Assembly: GCA_963829355.1 (NCBI GenBank)
Contig: CAWHHZ010000011.1
Location: 77,038-141,037 of the forward strand
Length of the DNA: 64,000 nucleotides
Source: CAWHHZ01 sp963829355
Lineage (GTDB): Bacteria; Acidobacteriota; Thermoanaerobaculia; Gp7-AA8; JAHWKK01
Direction: 5' to 3'
How positions within the stretch are numbered: position 1 is the first letter of the stretch; each line of letters opens with the position of its first letter. Below, piece after piece: positions 34,224-41,770 of the stretch. The notes below the pieces were generated by a model, which worked only from the letters and a program-made list of their open reading frames with translations, was not told where the DNA came from and made no database searches. Made by a program: the position numbers and the translations under genes.

Positions 34224-35104
34224 AGATCCTCCCAGCCAAAGGGACGGACGTCGTAGCGCTGCCAGAAGTCCGCGGCGTGTGCGCGGATCTCTTCGAGCGC
34301 TTTCTCGACCCGCTGATTCGCAAACCGGCGGTTCGACTCGAGGTCCTCGAGGATTTCCTTGAAGTGAATGACGTTGCTGCCGGGGACGTCGAGGACGTCG
34401 GTACGGCCTTCTCCTCGCAGATCGACGATCGTCTGGAAGTGCTGTCCAGTGCGCTCGATCCATGCGCGGATTTCGCTGGCGGTCAGAGGGGCAGCGATGA
34501 TCAGTCCGAGGGGAGCGGACTGATCATCACCGTGGAAAGCCTCATGAATCTGGTGAACCGCAGCGTTCGAATGACGTTCGATGAGATCTCCCGCTGCCTC
34601 GGGACGGCGGCAGAAGATCTCGACGCGATGATCGACGAGCGAAGGAATCGTTTCCTGTACGAGATGACCGGCGCCGAGAATGAAGATCGAAGAGCAGTCG
34701 GCGAGGTACCTCTGCGCGAGCTGCCCGTAGGAGCGCCCGCCGAGTCCGGTCAGATGGTGGGTGCGTACTTTCTTGGCGTCCGCGATCAGACGCTGCATCC
34801 AGGGAGCGGTGCAGCGGCCGGCCGGTCCGTTCGCGGCACGTACCGCGAAGTTCTTGAACTGCCCCATCACCTCGGTCTCTCCGACGAGCGGCGAATGAAG
34901 TCCGCAGATGACCTCGAGAAGAAACTGGTAGCCATCCTGACGTGTGTAAACCTCGTCTTCCGGCTGGAGGTCCTCGCGGTGAAGCTCGCGGGAGTCTACG
35001 ATGGCGATCTCACGAAGGCATGTTTTCCAGACAAGCGCGTGCTTGAGCTGATCCGCGAAGTTGCGTCCGGGGCGTCCGTTGATGACTGCGATTGATTCTG
35101 CCAC
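34214..35104 (-). CDS. hemA: glutamyl-tRNA reductase, short form
   Basis: First enzyme of the C5 pathway, reducing glutamyl-tRNA to glutamate-1-semialdehyde. The nucleophilic cysteine lies in VWKTCLREIAI. The signature GLHSPLVGETEVMGQFKNF matches the family, and a nucleotide-binding segment (SIFILGAGHLVQE) follows. At about 296 residues it is well short of the usual 400-plus, mainly through a reduced C-terminal dimerisation region. The start is uncertain: GTG at 35104 gives a family-like N-terminus, while the ORF is open to 35206, overlapping the divergent hemH. Confidence 0.85.
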   Translation of the reverse strand: MAESIAVINGRPGRNFADQLKHALVWKTCLREIAIVDSRELHREDLQPEDEVYTRQDGYQFLLEVICGLHSPLVGETEVMGQFKNFAVRAANGPAGRCTAPWMQRLIADAKKVRTHHLTGLGGRSYGQLAQRYLADCSSIFILGAGHLVQETIPSLVDHRVEIFCRRPEAAGDLIERHSNAAVHQIHEAFHGDDQSAPLGLIIAAPLTASEIRAWIERTGQHFQTIVDLRGEGRTDVLDVPGSNVIHFKEILEDLESNRRFANQRVEKALEEIRAHAADFWQRYDVRPFGWEDLCA

Positions 35105-35196
35105 GCCATGAATATAGAAGGGCCCGGTCCAGTGATTGTCATGGTTTTGTCTGACCAATGGATTTTTTTCGGATTTCGCGAGATTCTCCGCGCCTG

Positions 35197-36189
35197 ATGC
35201 CGCCACGAATCGGAATTCTCATCGCGCAACTCGGCACTCCGGAAGCGCCCACGACCCCGGCAGTGAGGAAATATCTGCGGCAGTTCCTCAGCGACCGGCG
35301 GGTCGTCGATCTCAATCCGGCGCTGTGGTGGGCGATCCTCAATGGTGTGATTCTGGTGAAGCGGCCGAAAGCGTCGGCTGCGCTCTACGAGAAGGTGTGG
35401 ACGGAGAAGGGCTCGCCGCTTCTCATTATCTCGGAGGGACAGGCAAAAGGGCTCGAGCAGAGGCTCCAGAGCTTGGCCGGGGAGAACGAGATCCGCGCCG
35501 AGGTGGCGATGCGCTACGGACATCCCTCCACGGGCGCGGCGATCGACCGTTTGATCGACTGGGGAGCGGATCGGATCCTCCTCTTTCCGATGTATCCACA
35601 GTATTCCGCGGCCACGACTGCCTCGACGTACGATGAAGTCTTTGCGGAGTTGGGGAAAAAGAGGTTCATCCCGACGCTGCGGGTGGTTCCTCCCTACTAC
35701 GACGAGGAGCACTACGTGAGTGCTCTGGCGGATTCGGTGAGGGAGAAGCTCGACTCGATGGAGGAGCCTCCCCGCAAGATCATGATCTCGTTCCACGGCA
35801 TCCCACAGCGCTACGCCGACCTGGGTGATCCGTACCCCCTGCATTGTCATCGCACGGCAGAGGCCCTCGCCCGTGAAATGGGGTGGACGGAGGAGGACTA
35901 TCTCGTGACGTTCCAGTCGCGCTTCGGCCGTGAACCATGGCTCCAGCCGTATACGGACGAGACTCTGATGAAGCTCGGAGCCGAGGGGCTCGAGAGCATC
36001 CTGGTGCTTTGCCCCGGCTTCACTGCGGATTGCCTGGAAACGATTGACGAGATCGGCAATCTCGGCCGGGAGCAGTTCGAGGGGGCCGGTGGGGGCGAGC
36101 TCGATCGGGTCGATTGCCTGAACGATTCGTCTCGATGGCTCGATGCGATGGCCGAGATTGCCCGGCGCGAGCTCGCGGGCTGGATCTGA
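35197..36189 (+). CDS. hemH: ferrochelatase
   Basis: 330 residues. It inserts Fe2+ into protoporphyrin IX. The catalytic histidine lies in MISFHGIPQRYADLGDPY. QSRFGREPWLQPYTDE and PGFTADCLETIDEI are family signatures. I chose the start MPPRIGILIAQLGTP; the ORF begins 13 codons earlier and neither has a clear ribosome site. It diverges from hemA with about 90 bp between the proposed starts. The product is the protoporphyrin route, not the coproporphyrin one, given hemN and hemG. Confidence 0.95.
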   Translation: MPPRIGILIAQLGTPEAPTTPAVRKYLRQFLSDRRVVDLNPALWWAILNGVILVKRPKASAALYEKVWTEKGSPLLIISEGQAKGLEQRLQSLAGENEIRAEVAMRYGHPSTGAAIDRLIDWGADRILLFPMYPQYSAATTASTYDEVFAELGKKRFIPTLRVVPPYYDEEHYVSALADSVREKLDSMEEPPRKIMISFHGIPQRYADLGDPYPLHCHRTAEALAREMGWTEEDYLVTFQSRFGREPWLQPYTDETLMKLGAEGLESILVLCPGFTADCLETIDEIGNLGREQFEGAGGGELDRVDCLNDSSRWLDAMAEIARRELAGWI

Positions 36190-36214
36190 GGGAGTCCTGA
36201 CTCTGAAGGTCCGA

Positions 36215-36336
36215 GTGGACGTTGTGGACAGAAGCATGGACAAAGACGTGGACTGAAGCACGGACGGCCGGAGGAGAAGGCCGTTTCGAATCTACTCGCT
36301 CTGAACGTCCACTCTTTCATCCCAGCTTCTGTCCAC
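36215..36336. repeat. GTGGAC mirrored array, second copy
   Basis: A shorter relative of the array at 6829-7045. The left arm is GTGGAC-AGAAGC, ATGGAC-AAAGAC, GTGGAC-TGAAGC, ACGGAC (12-bp period); the right arm ends GTCCAC-TCTTTC-ATCCCA-GCTTCT-GTCCAC. It lies between the convergent hemH and argR genes. Confidence 0.8.
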
Positions 36337-36356
36337 AGAGAACGCCGGAATGCCAG

Positions 36357-36842
36357 CTAGCGCGTCTCCCGCGATCGTGCCGCCCTGGCCAGAATCGAGC
36401 CGACACGCTTCGCGAAAGCCTCCGCGGCGGCCTCCGAGGCTGTTGCGACGAATACCGTGTCTTCTCCACCTATCGTACCGGCGACGCCTTCGATCTCGGC
36501 CTCGTCGATGGCACGTGCGACCGGACCGGCCTCGGCTGGCGAAGTCCGGAGGACGACGAGTGTTCCGCTGACCACCGCCTCGACTACCCGTTCCCGGATG
36601 AGATGAGCAAAACGCTCTTCCCGGGCCTCGAGCGGCGCGAAGCCTGAGCCGACCTCGCCCGGCAATACGTATCCTTCAGGGGTCTTCGCCACCCCCATCT
36701 CGCGGAGGTCGCGAGAGAGGGTGGGCTGCGTGACCCGATGACCGAGCTCTGCGAGGCGCTCGAGGATCGACTGCTGCGAGCTGACGCTCTCCTCCCGGAT
36801 GATCCGGAGGATCTGCTCTCGTCGCTGTTCGGCGGTCGCCAT
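36357..36842 (-). CDS. argR: arginine repressor ArgR
   Basis: 161 residues. The N-terminal winged helix (REQILRIIREESVSSQQSILERL, then TQPTLSRDLREMGV) is joined to a C-terminal arginine-binding/hexamerisation domain (GTIGGEDTVFVA). It normally represses arginine biosynthesis in response to arginine. No arg gene is adjacent, so targets are elsewhere. Confidence 0.92.
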   Translation of the reverse strand: MATAEQRREQILRIIREESVSSQQSILERLAELGHRVTQPTLSRDLREMGVAKTPEGYVLPGEVGSGFAPLEAREERFAHLIRERVVEAVVSGTLVVLRTSPAEAGPVARAIDEAEIEGVAGTIGGEDTVFVATASEAAAEAFAKRVGSILARAARSRETR

Positions 36843-36930
36843 GATTCTCTTCCTTTTAGCACAGTGGCAGCTGAGCTTGCCGAGGCTGGTTCAAGACTTG
36901 CTCTAGCAAGGCGCCGAGGAGGTAAAACCT

Positions 36931-37236
36931 ATGAAAACGAAATCAATTGTCGTACTCACCGTACTTCTGGCAATTTTCGCAGTGAGCTGCCGCACCATCG
37001 CGACTGCGACCCCCGATGAGCTCGATCCGCAGGCGATCGAGGCTTCGATCCGTTCGCAGATCCTCACCGAGTATCCCAGCGAAACGTTTGCGATCGGTAT
37101 CGACGTCACCGACGCTGGCGTGGTGACCTTCGAAGGAACGGTCGACACTGCTGAGCAGCAGCGCCGCATTCCGCAGCTCGCGCAGAACGTTGCAGGCGTG
37201 ACGAAGATCTTCAATCGTCTCTCCGTCAGACGCTGA
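36931..37236 (+). CDS. BON-domain lipoprotein
   Basis: 101 residues. A lipoprotein signal (MKTKSIVVLTVLLAIFAVSC) leads to a single BON domain (IEASIRSQILTEYPSETFAIGIDVTDAGVVTFEGTV; GVTKIFNRLSV). BON domains bind phospholipid surfaces and protect the envelope. GAGGAGG is 9 bp before the ATG. A terminator follows. Confidence 0.87.
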   Translation: MKTKSIVVLTVLLAIFAVSCRTIATATPDELDPQAIEASIRSQILTEYPSETFAIGIDVTDAGVVTFEGTVDTAEQQRRIPQLAQNVAGVTKIFNRLSVRR

Positions 37237-37261
37237 TCAGCCCTGACATCAACGTGAAGAG

Positions 37262-37287
37262 GCAGCCAGAAATGGCTGCTTTTTTTG
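37262..37287 (+). terminator. rho-independent terminator after the BON gene
   Basis: A 7-bp stem (GCAGCCA with TGGCTGC) and GAAA loop are followed by TTTTTTT. It starts 25 bp after the stop. Confidence 0.88.
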
Positions 37288-37305
37288 TGTCTTGTATTCG
37301 CGGGA

Positions 37306-37374
37306 GTGACGACGTCGCAGTGGACCTACATTCTCATTGGCGCTGTCGTCGTATTGCTGATCCTGGCTCTGTGA
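37306..37374 (+). CDS. possible 22-residue membrane peptide
   Basis: A GTG-started ORF encodes MTTSQWTYILIGAVVVLLILAL, a single transmembrane helix that resembles the tiny lmo0937-type membrane proteins. There is no well-placed ribosome site and the ORF sits between two hairpins, so it may be fortuitous. Confidence 0.3.
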   Translation: MTTSQWTYILIGAVVVLLILAL

Positions 37375-37380
37375 GCAAAG

Positions 37381-37407
37381 GCCAGCCGGTCGTCACGACC
37401 GGCTGGC
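37381..37407 (+). terminator. strong hairpin before the C39/TPR gene
   Basis: A perfect 12-bp stem (GCCAGCCGGTCG with CGACCGGCTGGC) has a 3-base loop and is followed by GCCCCCCAC, with no T-run. It ends 10 bp before the next ATG, so it may act on translation of that gene rather than as a terminator. Confidence 0.5.
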
Positions 37408-37417
37408 GCCCCCCACA

Positions 37418-38593
37418 ATGAAACTGTCCCCTGCAAGACGTCCGTTCGCACTGACGCTCATCGTGGTGCCGATCGTTCTGTTGACTGCTTGTCTGTCACC
37501 CAGGCCGCTGACCGAACGGCCCAGCCCGCGGGCCTACGTCCTGCCGGAAGTACCTCTGGAGCGATGGGGGGACAATACCTGCGGTGCCGGGGCGCTCGCG
37601 ACCGTGATGCGTCACCACGGTCAGCAGGTCAGCGAGGAAGATCTGGTCCCGCTCCTTCCCACAGGACGGAATGGCGGTGTTGTTTCGGTTGATCTCCTCA
37701 TCGCAGCGAAACGATATGGATTCGATGCGGAACTGATCCGTGGCGATGAAGAGGCAGTCCGTGGTTCGCTGGAGGATGGTGAGCCGGTGATCCTGATGAT
37801 CCGGGTCGTGAACTTTCCCGGCGTAGGAAAAGATCTCTTTCACTACATCGTCCTGGACGGCCATGATCCGGACAAGGGACTCTACCGTGCCCAGTTCGGT
37901 GATGCGAAGGCTCGCTGGATCTCACTTTCTGCACTGGACGGGCAGTGGGCTGCGACCGACTACGCGACTCTTCTGCTGTCTCCAGCCAGCGATCAGTCAA
38001 TGGCCGGCGGCGTCACGGCGCTTCGTCGCGCCGTCGTCCTCGAGGAGGAGGGGCGCCTCGAGGAGGCGGTCGAGCTGTATCGCGCGATTACCGAGGCCAA
38101 TCCCCGCTCCGCGATCCCCTGGCTGAACCTGGGTAATGTGCAGATGAAGCTCGGCCGGATCGACGACGCGGAAGAGTCGTATCGCAACGCCATTGACCTC
38201 TCTCCCGGCAGCAGGGATGCGATGAACAATCTCGCCTGGCTGCTCGCGAGCGAGCGTCGCTCGCTCGAGGAGGCGGAACTTCTTGCCAGACGCGCCGTTC
38301 TGGAGCCGGGTCCCGACGCGTTTCTCTATCTCGATACTCTCGGAGAGGTTCTGCGAGCTCAGGGGAAGTGCGAAGAGGCCATCGACGAGCTCGAGCGAGC
38401 CGTCTTCTCGGTCCCCGAGTCGCAGAGCTCCTATCGAGCCCCGCTTCTGATGAATCTCGGACGAGCGCAGATCGATTGCGACCGAGCCACCGATGCCAGG
38501 AAGACCCTCCGTCACGTGCTCGAGGCCACGACAGAGGAGGCGCTGGTGAGGGAGGCGACCGCGACGCTGGAAGCGCTCGAGGCAGACCGTTGA
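37418..38593 (+). CDS. lipoprotein with C39-like peptidase domain and TPR repeats
   Basis: 391 residues. A lipoprotein signal (VVPIVLLTACLS) is followed by a C39-type cysteine-peptidase domain: catalytic Cys in WGDNTCGAGALATVMRHHG, His in LFHYIVLDGHDP and a later Asp/Gln region. Three or four TPR units follow (AVELYRAITEANPRSAIPWLNLGNVQ; AEESYRNAIDLSPGSRDAMNNLAWLL). It is probably a surface or periplasmic peptidase that binds partners through TPRs; substrates are unknown. Its start has no ribosome site and sits beside a hairpin. Confidence 0.82.
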   Translation: MKLSPARRPFALTLIVVPIVLLTACLSPRPLTERPSPRAYVLPEVPLERWGDNTCGAGALATVMRHHGQQVSEEDLVPLLPTGRNGGVVSVDLLIAAKRYGFDAELIRGDEEAVRGSLEDGEPVILMIRVVNFPGVGKDLFHYIVLDGHDPDKGLYRAQFGDAKARWISLSALDGQWAATDYATLLLSPASDQSMAGGVTALRRAVVLEEEGRLEEAVELYRAITEANPRSAIPWLNLGNVQMKLGRIDDAEESYRNAIDLSPGSRDAMNNLAWLLASERRSLEEAELLARRAVLEPGPDAFLYLDTLGEVLRAQGKCEEAIDELERAVFSVPESQSSYRAPLLMNLGRAQIDCDRATDARKTLRHVLEATTEEALVREATATLEALEADR

Positions 38594-38612
38594 AGTGGGA
38601 TGCTCCGGAAGC

Positions 38613-39101
38613 TCAATCGACGAGCTGCTGCAGCAGCATGACCACCGAGCCGTAGACAAGAGCGTCCTCGGCGAGGGCCAGAATCGTGTCGGGGATGCCG
38701 AGGTCTTGCGAAAGCGAGCGCCGGATCTGGAACGCGGCAAAGGTTCCGGCGAGCGCCGCGACCGCACCAGCAGACGCCGTCATCGCAATGCGATCGGTCT
38801 GCTTCTCTCCGCACACCATCGCTCCTGCGAGTGCGCCACACGCCATTCGTCCGAGCAGCGGGATGGGTGCAGTGCGATCGCCTACGCCGGGGATCTTGTC
38901 GGCGATGACCTCACCCAGGGCGAGCGCGCTCAGTGCTGAGACGACCTTCTTTCCGTTCAGCCGGTCGCCGAGAGGACCGCTCTCGTCCTCATTGAGATTT
39001 CGGAGAAGGGCGCCGAAAAGCGGACCGGACATGCTCCTCATGCCGGAGAGGGTTCCGAGAGCGGACGCGAGCATCAGTTCGGTGGTTTGATTACGTTTCA
39101 T
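38613..39101 (-). CDS. DUF4126-like membrane protein
   Basis: 162 residues. The N-terminal ASALGTLSGMRSMSGPLF recalls DUF4126, and glycine/alanine-rich hydrophobic helices follow (about 57-72, 83-97, 107-123, 137-160). Function is unknown. It lies convergent to the C39/TPR gene and 45 bp downstream of rsgA. Confidence 0.7.
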   Translation of the reverse strand: MKRNQTTELMLASALGTLSGMRSMSGPLFGALLRNLNEDESGPLGDRLNGKKVVSALSALALGEVIADKIPGVGDRTAPIPLLGRMACGALAGAMVCGEKQTDRIAMTASAGAVAALAGTFAAFQIRRSLSQDLGIPDTILALAEDALVYGSVVMLLQQLVD

Positions 39102-39146
39102 GATGTTCTCCAGTGCAAGTCGAGGTCCTGATGAAGTGGTGGGGTT

Positions 39147-40289
39147 CTAGTCCAGCTCTTCAGACATCCTGAGGTAGCGTTCGTAACGAGGAAGCTCCCC
39201 CTCTTCTGCCGCGGCCTTGACGGCGCATTCCGGTTCGTGGAGGTGCGAGCAATCGCGAAATCTGCACTCGGATGAGTAATTCTCGAACTCCTCAAAGTAG
39301 AACCGGAGGTGGTTGCGATCGAGCTGAAAGATTCCGAACTCGCGTATGCCGGGCGTGTCGATCAGTCTCGTTCCGTCTGGGAACTCGTAGAGCGTGGACG
39401 AGGTCGTCGTGTGTCGCCCTGTTCGTCCGCCGCTGTGGAGCTCCTGCGTCGCGATCTGCAGTTGCTGGTCAAGGGCGGTCAGGAGCGATGACTTCCCGAC
39501 TCCGCTGTGACCGACGAGCACCGCGGTCTTCCCGGATACGACCTCGCGAAGCCGATCGAGTCCCTCTCCGGTCGATGCCGAGCAGAAGACGATCGGGATT
39601 CCGAGCGTGTGGTAGTCCGCGAGCTCTCCAGCGATCACCGCCCGTTCCTCTTGATCAGCCTGGTCGATCTTGTTGACGCAGATGACGGGATGAGCGCCGC
39701 CACGCTCGATCGCGATCAGGTACCGGTCGATGAGACCGGTCTTGAGTGGTGGCTCTTTAGCTGCCGAGACCTGAACGACCACATCGATGTTGGCGGCGAC
39801 TACGCGTTCCTTGTCGGGAGAGAATGGGTCGGGACGGGAGAGGATGGTCCGGCGCGGCAGGACCTCCTCGACGATCCAGTCCTTGTCGCGGCGGACGAGC
39901 GCCACCTCGTCACCGACCGCGATCAGATGCTTCTGCTCGGCCGCCATGTCGGCTGAAAGCCAGGCGGTGACGAGCTCGTCGCCCATCGCGACCTTGCATC
40001 TCTGCTTCCGAACGGTCACCACAGAGCCCCGGATCTTGTCGGGCTCTGCAGCCGGCGTCTCCGCTGCGGCAACTGCGCGGTTCTTCTTCCGTTTTTTCTG
40101 ACGAGACGAGGTGCCCGCGCGTCTCAGCTCGTCTTCAGTCTCATCCCAGTGATCTTCCCAGTCGTCCATGTTCGGAGCAGGTCGTTTCCCGCTTTCCTCT
40201 GCTTTCCGAGTTTTCCTCAGATGCTTCAACCGCTCTTCTGATTTTCGCTTGCGGAGATCGTGCATCATCCGCCGCAGATGTCGTTCCAT
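39147..40289 (-). CDS. rsgA: small ribosomal subunit biogenesis GTPase RsgA
   Basis: 380-residue circularly permuted GTPase that tests 30S maturation. G4 (VNKID) precedes G1 (GHSGVGKSSLL) and G3 (DTPGIREFG). The C-terminal zinc site is CRFRDCSHLHEPEC. An N-terminal extension of about 80 residues is highly charged (RKRKSEERLKHLRKTRK; RQKKRKKNR) before the OB domain (GSVVTVRKQRCKVAMG). The extension may aid rRNA binding. Confidence 0.94.
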   Translation of the reverse strand: MERHLRRMMHDLRKRKSEERLKHLRKTRKAEESGKRPAPNMDDWEDHWDETEDELRRAGTSSRQKKRKKNRAVAAAETPAAEPDKIRGSVVTVRKQRCKVAMGDELVTAWLSADMAAEQKHLIAVGDEVALVRRDKDWIVEEVLPRRTILSRPDPFSPDKERVVAANIDVVVQVSAAKEPPLKTGLIDRYLIAIERGGAHPVICVNKIDQADQEERAVIAGELADYHTLGIPIVFCSASTGEGLDRLREVVSGKTAVLVGHSGVGKSSLLTALDQQLQIATQELHSGGRTGRHTTTSSTLYEFPDGTRLIDTPGIREFGIFQLDRNHLRFYFEEFENYSSECRFRDCSHLHEPECAVKAAAEEGELPRYERYLRMSEELD

Positions 40290-40615
40290 CTCTGTCCTCC
40301 GCGATGGCTCATCGCCGGATCGTGATCGCTCGATCAGTGACGGACAGAACGCGCCTGCAGAACCGACACGCCTGCCCGTGGGAGCTGAATCTCCCCGGAA
40401 AGGTTGCAGGTGTGCATAGGCGGCTACTCCTCGAAATGAAGCTGGTTAAGATGCTGACTGCGTACAGTGATGATAGCGCATGCCTCATCGCGACTGAGGA
40501 ATCCGGGCGGTGGACCTGCATCACCCCCCCCAGGTTCCTCCTCTCCCGTATTTCCAGAGCAGCGTCTCGCTCGAGAGTGCGAAAGTGAGACAGGGAGTGT
40601 TCGTCTCCGCTGCCG
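40290..40615. repeat. intergenic region with inverted copy of the GGAATCTGG hairpin unit
   Basis: About 325 bp with no credible gene. From about 40470 to 40550 it carries, in reverse orientation, the hairpin unit seen at 24960 and 45970: CATCGCGACTGAGGAATCC ... CCCCCCCCAGGTTCCTCC. The rsgA promoter should lie near 40290-40330. Confidence 0.6.
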
Positions 40616-41614
40616 TCAGTCGGTGGCAGCCTCCGTCGTGGTCTGGTTCGCTGTTGTCGAAACGCCCGAATCGAGAGGACGGATTTCGAGCCGGTTCTCT
40701 TCGAGCAGTGGAACCAGGATCAGGTTTCTTTCCGCATCGACTCCGAAGTCGGCGGGTGAGGCAAGATTTTCGAGGATCGGCTCGAAGGGACCCGCGGGTG
40801 ATCCCCTATAGACCGCCTGTCCTTCCCAGCTCGAGATCAGAAACGAGCCATCCGGTGCGCGACCGATTCCGTCCAGTCCTCCTGCCGGCAGTGTCACGAC
40901 ATCACTCTTCGTTCCGTCGGACAGACGGTACAGCTCGTTCGAACGGAAGCTGACGACCCAGAGATCGTCGCCGTCGACCAGGAGTCCGTTCGGCCCGTTC
41001 AGTTCGGGACCGCTGGCAACCGTCTCGACTTCTCCCGCCGGTGTGATCCGGTAGACCGCATCCGTGCCGCTCGGTTCGAAGCCGGCGGTCCCGGCGCGCA
41101 TTCCGCTGTCCGACGCATACACACCTCCACCCGGTGCTGCTGCCAGGTCGTTGAGGAAGGTGGAGCCCGGCACCGGAATCGATCCGAGCATCTGTCCACT
41201 GCGCCGGTCGAACCGGCGGATCTGATTGATGTCCGTTACCCAGAGCTCGTTCCCGACGATTGCCATTCCTTTGGGAGCATTCAGCTCGGTCTCTTTACTA
41301 TCGCCGTCGATCCACTCACTGTTGGTCGTGCGACTCGACGCATTCATCCGCGTGATGTAGCCGTTGTCATCGACCCCGAGCGGATTTCCGCCGATGTTGC
41401 TGATGTAGTAGACATCCTCCTCGGGATCGTGGAGAACCGACTCGGGTGTGGCGAATCCCTCGCTCAGCGTCGCCGTCTCCGGAGGCTCGTGCGATGACTC
41501 GGTAGCCGGCTCGTTTGGAGCTACCGCCACCGACGCATCCTCTTCCCCAGAGCAAGCTGTGAACAGCATCAGTAAGATGAAGCCGAGAGAAATGATTGTC
41601 AGCCGTTTCGTCAC
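40616..41614 (-). CDS. lipoprotein with SMP-30/NHL-like beta-propeller
   Basis: About 332 residues. A lipoprotein signal (TKRLTIISLGFILLMLFTAC) is followed by propeller blades with repeated patterns such as GFATPESVLHDPEEDVYYISN, LNAPKGMAIVGNELWVTD, LNGPNGLLVDGDDLWVVS and GLDGIGRAPDGSFLISSW. It may be a gluconolactonase-like or binding protein; metal ligands were not verified. GTG at 41614 has GAGGTG upstream; an ATG six codons earlier is also possible. Confidence 0.8.
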   Translation of the reverse strand: MTKRLTIISLGFILLMLFTACSGEEDASVAVAPNEPATESSHEPPETATLSEGFATPESVLHDPEEDVYYISNIGGNPLGVDDNGYITRMNASSRTTNSEWIDGDSKETELNAPKGMAIVGNELWVTDINQIRRFDRRSGQMLGSIPVPGSTFLNDLAAAPGGGVYASDSGMRAGTAGFEPSGTDAVYRITPAGEVETVASGPELNGPNGLLVDGDDLWVVSFRSNELYRLSDGTKSDVVTLPAGGLDGIGRAPDGSFLISSWEGQAVYRGSPAGPFEPILENLASPADFGVDAERNLILVPLLEENRLEIRPLDSGVSTTANQTTTEAATD

Positions 41615-41770
41615 GTTGTCACCTCGTTTCATCAGCTTCCCATTTCATGAATCGGGCCCGATACGGGACTGAATTACACTCGCCTAAACCCCGATGTTGT
41701 CAAATGTTTCCCTCGGTCTGTCATTATTCTGCCCCATTACGTTTCCAGAATCCCGGACGGAGGTGATTCG

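Noticed and set aside
40304..40588. 95-codon plus-strand ORF upstream of rsgA
   Set aside because: No family resemblance, no ribosome site, and it covers a dispersed repeat.
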